Source: Seison nebaliae (taxonomy: Eukaryota; Rotifera; Pararotatoria; Seisonacea; Seisonidae). From it: a stretch of DNA of 45,462 nucleotides. The DNA lies in contig JALJEE010000433.1 of NCBI GenBank assembly GCA_023231475.1, positions 1 to 45,462 of the forward strand. Reading direction: 5' to 3'. A program made the translations under genes and the position numbers. Shown here in pieces: positions 42,180-45,462 of this stretch. Every line of letters starts with the position of its first letter. The stretch's first letter is position 1. The notes below the pieces were generated by a model. That model was not told the origin of the DNA. It searched no databases and was given only the letters and a program-made list of their open reading frames with translations.

Positions 42180-43345
42180 ATGATTCTCATACCCGTTCTC
42201 CTCATTCTACTCTTCTCTGCCGTCACTCTCCATTTGAGGAATCGTGGTGTGACAAGTTGATTTTGGAGAGTTCCATCATTTTTTTTCATTCATTTTCAGA
42301 AATTACCGTCGTCGCCAAACAAAAGACGATGAGACCACATTTGAAGAAACCGATATTAGTCATTCCTCATCAACAAGCGCATCCTCAACTTGCTTATCAT
42401 ACAGCCATGCGACCACATCCACGTCCACGACCTCCATTTCGACCCGGTTCCGCATATCCGTTCTTTCAATCCAAATTTCCCTTGAGAGTCGAAGAGGAAG
42501 AATATCAGGAATATCCAACTGAAGAAATTAGTTATGGGAAAGTGATGAATCATCAGCCGATCAATCCAACTGGTGTCGATTACCATTATGGTGGTGTCAA
42601 TCACCGGGGAAGACCGGGTGGAAGGATCGGTGGGAGACCAGTGGGCAGATCCGGTGGAAGGGGATCAATGAGGACAGGGAAACATAACAAATTTACGAAA
42701 GCGAAGAAATTGGCGGAACCGCCGATAGAAAAAACGGCAGTTAACACCCATACATTTATAGGTAGAAATCAGAAGATTAATCGAGCAAGTCATAAGATTG
42801 GTGCAAGTTCGGGTCATATGCCCATTGTTCAATCGAATAGTGTTCGGAGTATGATGGTGAACAGTGAAGTGGAAGCGAAGCAAAATCGAGAAATTGAGAA
42901 TTTAGTTCATGACAATTTGGCATTGGATAATCGAAATTTTATGATTAATCAAAATATCGGAGGTAACAACCGAATCGTTCGTGGAGCAGATGAAAATAAT
43001 GAACGTAGTAGAAACTTAAAACGAAGACATGTTCACACACTTCCCACATTTCAGGGTTCCCGCTATCGAGGTGTTCGTCCTAATATTCGAGATTATCGTC
43101 TTCTCGTCAAAGGAGCAATTGGGAAAGATTTCAAGTCACATATGGTTGATGTTCCTCGATTGCATCCTCTACAATTACAAGTGAAATCGTTAATGTCTGG
43201 TGATCTACAAGTGGATCGACCCGTTTTCAGTGATTACTTGAAAACGTTGTGTGAACAGGATCATTATGACAGAATTCTCCGAATCAAATGTATGGACACG
43301 GTGAAAAGAAATGCAGCGAAATTCAAGGGGAAAACTGTCAATTGA
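42180..43345 (+). CDS. Secreted Gly/Arg-rich basic protein
   Basis: Two exons (42180-42246, 42300-43345), intron 53 bp starting GTGTGA, 370 residues. The first exon supplies a signal peptide (MILIPVLLILLFSAVTLHL). Next come a Pro/His/Arg-rich part (MRPHPRPRPPFRPGSAYPFF), an acidic patch (VEEEEYQEYP), a repeat-like GGR segment (GRPGGRIGGRPVGRSGGRGS), possible dibasic processing sites (NLKRRH), and a C-terminal region that looks folded (HPLQLQVKSLMSGDLQVDRP, then two cysteines in TLCEQDHYDRILRIKCM). I do not recognise the family. An extracellular matrix or peptide-precursor role is a guess. It starts only 39 bp after the MSP-domain gene ends, on the same strand. Confidence 0.65.
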
Positions 43346-43619
43346 TTTTTTATAAATAAATGTCAATTTCTTTTGATTCGTGCAAATTCAATCTCTTTTC
43401 TCATTTGCATTATCATCTCCGAGTCACTTCAAATTTCGAGTTCCATTCTATTCATGTTTCTTCCAATTGGAATGAGATGGCACAATTAGATTCGACGGAA
43501 AGTTATTTTTTACAATAAACAATCGAATAATTCCAAATAATTTAAGATAGTTTTAATATCGGATTTCAGTTCGTTATCTTCCTCCAAAACTAATCTAATC
43601 TTTCAATAGTCTCTTTTGG

Positions 43620-43808
43620 ATGTTAGTTATCATAACAGCAATCATCTTCGTTCTCTTCCTCATTTGGTGTTGGAGATTATTTCGGAGAAATGAAGTTGAT
43701 GATTCTGATGAGCGACCACATCTCACTAGCATTTCTCGCACCAGAACCAACTCGAATAATTATTTGGCTTTAAACACTTACATAGAAAGATCAGTATACT
43801 TACGATGA
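43620..43808 (+). CDS. 62-residue single-pass membrane micropeptide candidate
   Basis: An ATG-initiated ORF with one hydrophobic segment at the very N-terminus (MLVIITAIIFVLFLIWCWRL), followed by a basic stop-transfer FRRNE and a polar tail with Ser/Arg repeats (LTSISRTRTNSNNY). Topology would be short N-terminus out, tail in the cytosol. GGATTTCAG 52-60 bp upstream could be a splice or trans-splice acceptor. It is short, so chance cannot be excluded, but the stop-transfer arrangement is well formed. Confidence 0.4.
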   Translation: MLVIITAIIFVLFLIWCWRLFRRNEVDDSDERPHLTSISRTRTNSNNYLALNTYIERSVYLR

Positions 43809-43922
43809 ACATTCAGATTGAGGAATGAAGTTGATGGTTTATTTGATGGTCCTTTGTGTCGAAGAGACGAAGAAAAAAAATGTATTTTTTGTTGCAAAAT
43901 AAATTAAATTAATGAACTAAAT

Positions 43923-44726
43923 CTATTCGTTAGACGATTCGGATAAAGTTCTCACATGTTTTCCTGAAGTTAATTTGGTTTCTTTATTCACTAAATTTTT
44001 CTCTAAAATGGGAAACTGATTTAACTCATCAGTCGTCGACATCACTTTGAGTCGTGGTTGAGTCTTTGAATATTTCGCTCTGAATGAATCGATTTTCGAT
44101 TTTTTTTTCTTCTTTCCACCCACCACATTCGTCGTTGTAGTCGTCGATGTTGTTGTTGTTGTGAATGATGATTGAATGGAATTTGTTGATAAATTTTTAT
44201 TCTTTTGTTTTGTTGTTGTTGTTGGGAGATCGGAAAGTTTAGGTGAAACTAAATTATTTATATCATCTAAATTCCGTTTTCTTCTTTCTTCAAAATTCTC
44301 ATCTGTACCATCCTCATCATTCTCTTCATCTAATTCATCTTCAAATTCCAGTGATGGTTGTTGCTCGTTGTCAATCGATTGTTTCAATGGTTCTTGTTCT
44401 GGTTGAGGTTCGATTTCAGGCGGTTCGAATGATAATCGATATGAATCATTTACACGATTCAACGTTGCTTTTTTCGTTCTGGGATCGAGAATTAAGAGGA
44501 ATTCTTTCTCCGGAACCTTCTGAACATTTCCTGTGAAATTCGTAGTAGAATGATCTCTTCTCGGAATGTTCATTTGGACTGTGCCATTCTCGGAAATGTC
44601 GAGTATAGCATTCGCCGAATCGTCAACGGAATTGGGAATGAAATTATATCGGATGAAATGGTAATCTGATTCTTCTCTTTTGTGTTGATCGAAAGCTCCT
44701 CCTAAGTCGACCACATACCGATTCAT
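43923..44726 (-). CDS. EAF: ELL-associated factor (EAF)
   Basis: A single exon of 267 residues starting at the ATG at 44726 (MNRYVVDLGGAF). The conserved N-terminal EAF domain is visible: YHFIRYNFIPNSVDDS, then LDISENGTVQMNIPRRD, then VPEKEFLLILDPRTKKATLN, the strand pair that binds the ELL N-terminus. The C-terminal half is low-complexity: acidic (ELDEENDEDGTDENFEE), Thr-rich with long T runs, then a lysine cluster (GGKKKKKSK) that could be a nuclear localisation signal. Vertebrate EAF C-termini are Ser/Asp-rich activators. EAF stimulates ELL-dependent RNA polymerase II elongation in super and little elongation complexes. Confidence 0.85.
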   Translation of the reverse strand: MNRYVVDLGGAFDQHKREESDYHFIRYNFIPNSVDDSANAILDISENGTVQMNIPRRDHSTTNFTGNVQKVPEKEFLLILDPRTKKATLNRVNDSYRLSFEPPEIEPQPEQEPLKQSIDNEQQPSLEFEDELDEENDEDGTDENFEERRKRNLDDINNLVSPKLSDLPTTTTKQKNKNLSTNSIQSSFTTTTTSTTTTTNVVGGKKKKKSKIDSFRAKYSKTQPRLKVMSTTDELNQFPILEKNLVNKETKLTSGKHVRTLSESSNE

Positions 44727-45462
44727 TTTCTCATTATCCAATTCAGCTACTCATTCGAATGGTGAAAATACTCTCACATTTTCTTCTTCTCCTCTAAGTT
44801 CATTTTTTGTTCGCTCAACCTATTTAACCTATTTAACTCGGCATTTCCAGCTGGAAACAACATTCGAAAGTGATTAATATTTTATTAAATTTCTTATTTC
44901 ACTTCCCAAACCAAATTCTACTAACTAACTAATTAAGATTTATGATTGAAAGTCTAATTTTTTATTGAAACTTATTTAATAGTTTATTGATAAAATTTAT
45001 TTAAACTATCTAAAAATATCTGATTTCAAAATACTATTATTATTATTTATTATCAAAATTCTCGTTAGGATAACTTACAAATGGACAAAATATTAAAAAA
45101 ATTCCGGTCCTTGCCAATGTTGATCAAGTGGTGCAAGTCGATAAGAGTTTCTTGATTAATTGGAGAAAATGTGATCGGATCGTAAGAAAAAAATGAAGTC
45201 CTTAAAATCGGGAATGAGAATATCTGGTGGTAAATCGTAGTATCGAATAGTATGAGAAAAGATTGAGTGAACGTGGAAATCATTATTATAAGTAATAAAA
45301 GAAGTGAGAGGATTCGAAACTGAAATTTTGTCAAGGAGAGAAAAATTTCTACGAGAAAAGATAATAGGCAGTGGAAGAAAAAAAACGGTGCCGAAGAGTA
45401 AAGAACGATTACACCTGTGGAAACAACAGACTAGTCTCCCGATCTCAATTGTAGGCGCGATC
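44727..45462. other. Right end: EAF upstream region and a possible partial gene
   Basis: After about 330 bp of A/T-rich EAF 5' flank, the minus strand has an open stretch at 45065-45334. It starts after an acceptor-like AAAATTTCAG and codes for a hydrophobic segment (ILSLLLLLIIMISTFTQSF) without an ATG. In another frame, 45090-45150 reads YRLAPLDQHWQGPEFF before a stop. These could be final exons of a minus-strand gene entering from the right, but frames and junctions are not resolved. Confidence 0.3.

Overview
This is an AT-rich (about two-thirds A+T) stretch of a compact animal genome. The genes have very short spliceosomal introns (26 of the 28 I could place are 40-75 bp), metazoan-only gene families are present, and intergenic DNA is full of palindromes, microsatellites and decayed transposons. 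Two four-transmembrane claudin-superfamily genes resemble the Clc-like proteins of nematodes. However, IFT25 is present, and it is missing from Caenorhabditis elegans and Drosophila, so a typical rhabditid nematode is unlikely. I cannot name the organism; a small ciliated or early-branching invertebrate with a compact genome fits.

Layout. 1-1850: repeats, a tRNA-like sequence, one weak ORF. 1851-2220 (-): pterin-4a-carbinolamine dehydratase. 4537-5154 (+) and 14039-14808 (+): the two Clc-like/claudin-like membrane proteins, separated by about 9 kb in which I recognise no gene but do see a foldback element (12.4 kb). 15597-16135 (-): IFT25 with two RFX X-boxes just upstream. 16.7-17.2 kb: LINE and tRNA-like remnants. 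17887-26905: a dense block with COX6B (+), an ER-lumen candidate ending in SDEL (-), RABL6 (+), a small type II membrane protein (+), TRMT13 (+) and NEDD1 (-). 27.5-29.1 kb: a repeat-rich patch with a hairpin array, a dead Tc3-like transposase and a foldback/tandem array. 29248-29904 (-): an unknown polytopic membrane protein. 33530-34334 (+): a GPI-anchored Ly6/three-finger protein. 37599-44726: a second dense block with calcineurin B (+), a tyramine/dopamine beta-monooxygenase (-), an MSP-domain protein (+), a secreted Gly/Arg-rich protein (+), a 62-residue membrane protein (+) and the transcription elongation cofactor EAF (-).

There is no operon-like functional clustering. IFT25 and NEDD1 are both cilium/centrosome genes. 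PCBD (tetrahydrobiopterin recycling) and the beta-monooxygenase both belong to aromatic amine biosynthesis, but they lie 36 kb apart.

The most striking property of the window is splicing. Of the 28 introns whose boundaries are fixed by reading frame and, for most genes, by protein homology, 25 begin GTT, two GTG and one GTC; none begins GTA. The +3 T and the lack of a visible +5 G depart strongly from the usual GTRAGT donor. The second theme is a set of five unrelated short palindromic or inverted motifs, each repeated several times with unique spacers, two of them organised as foldback structures.
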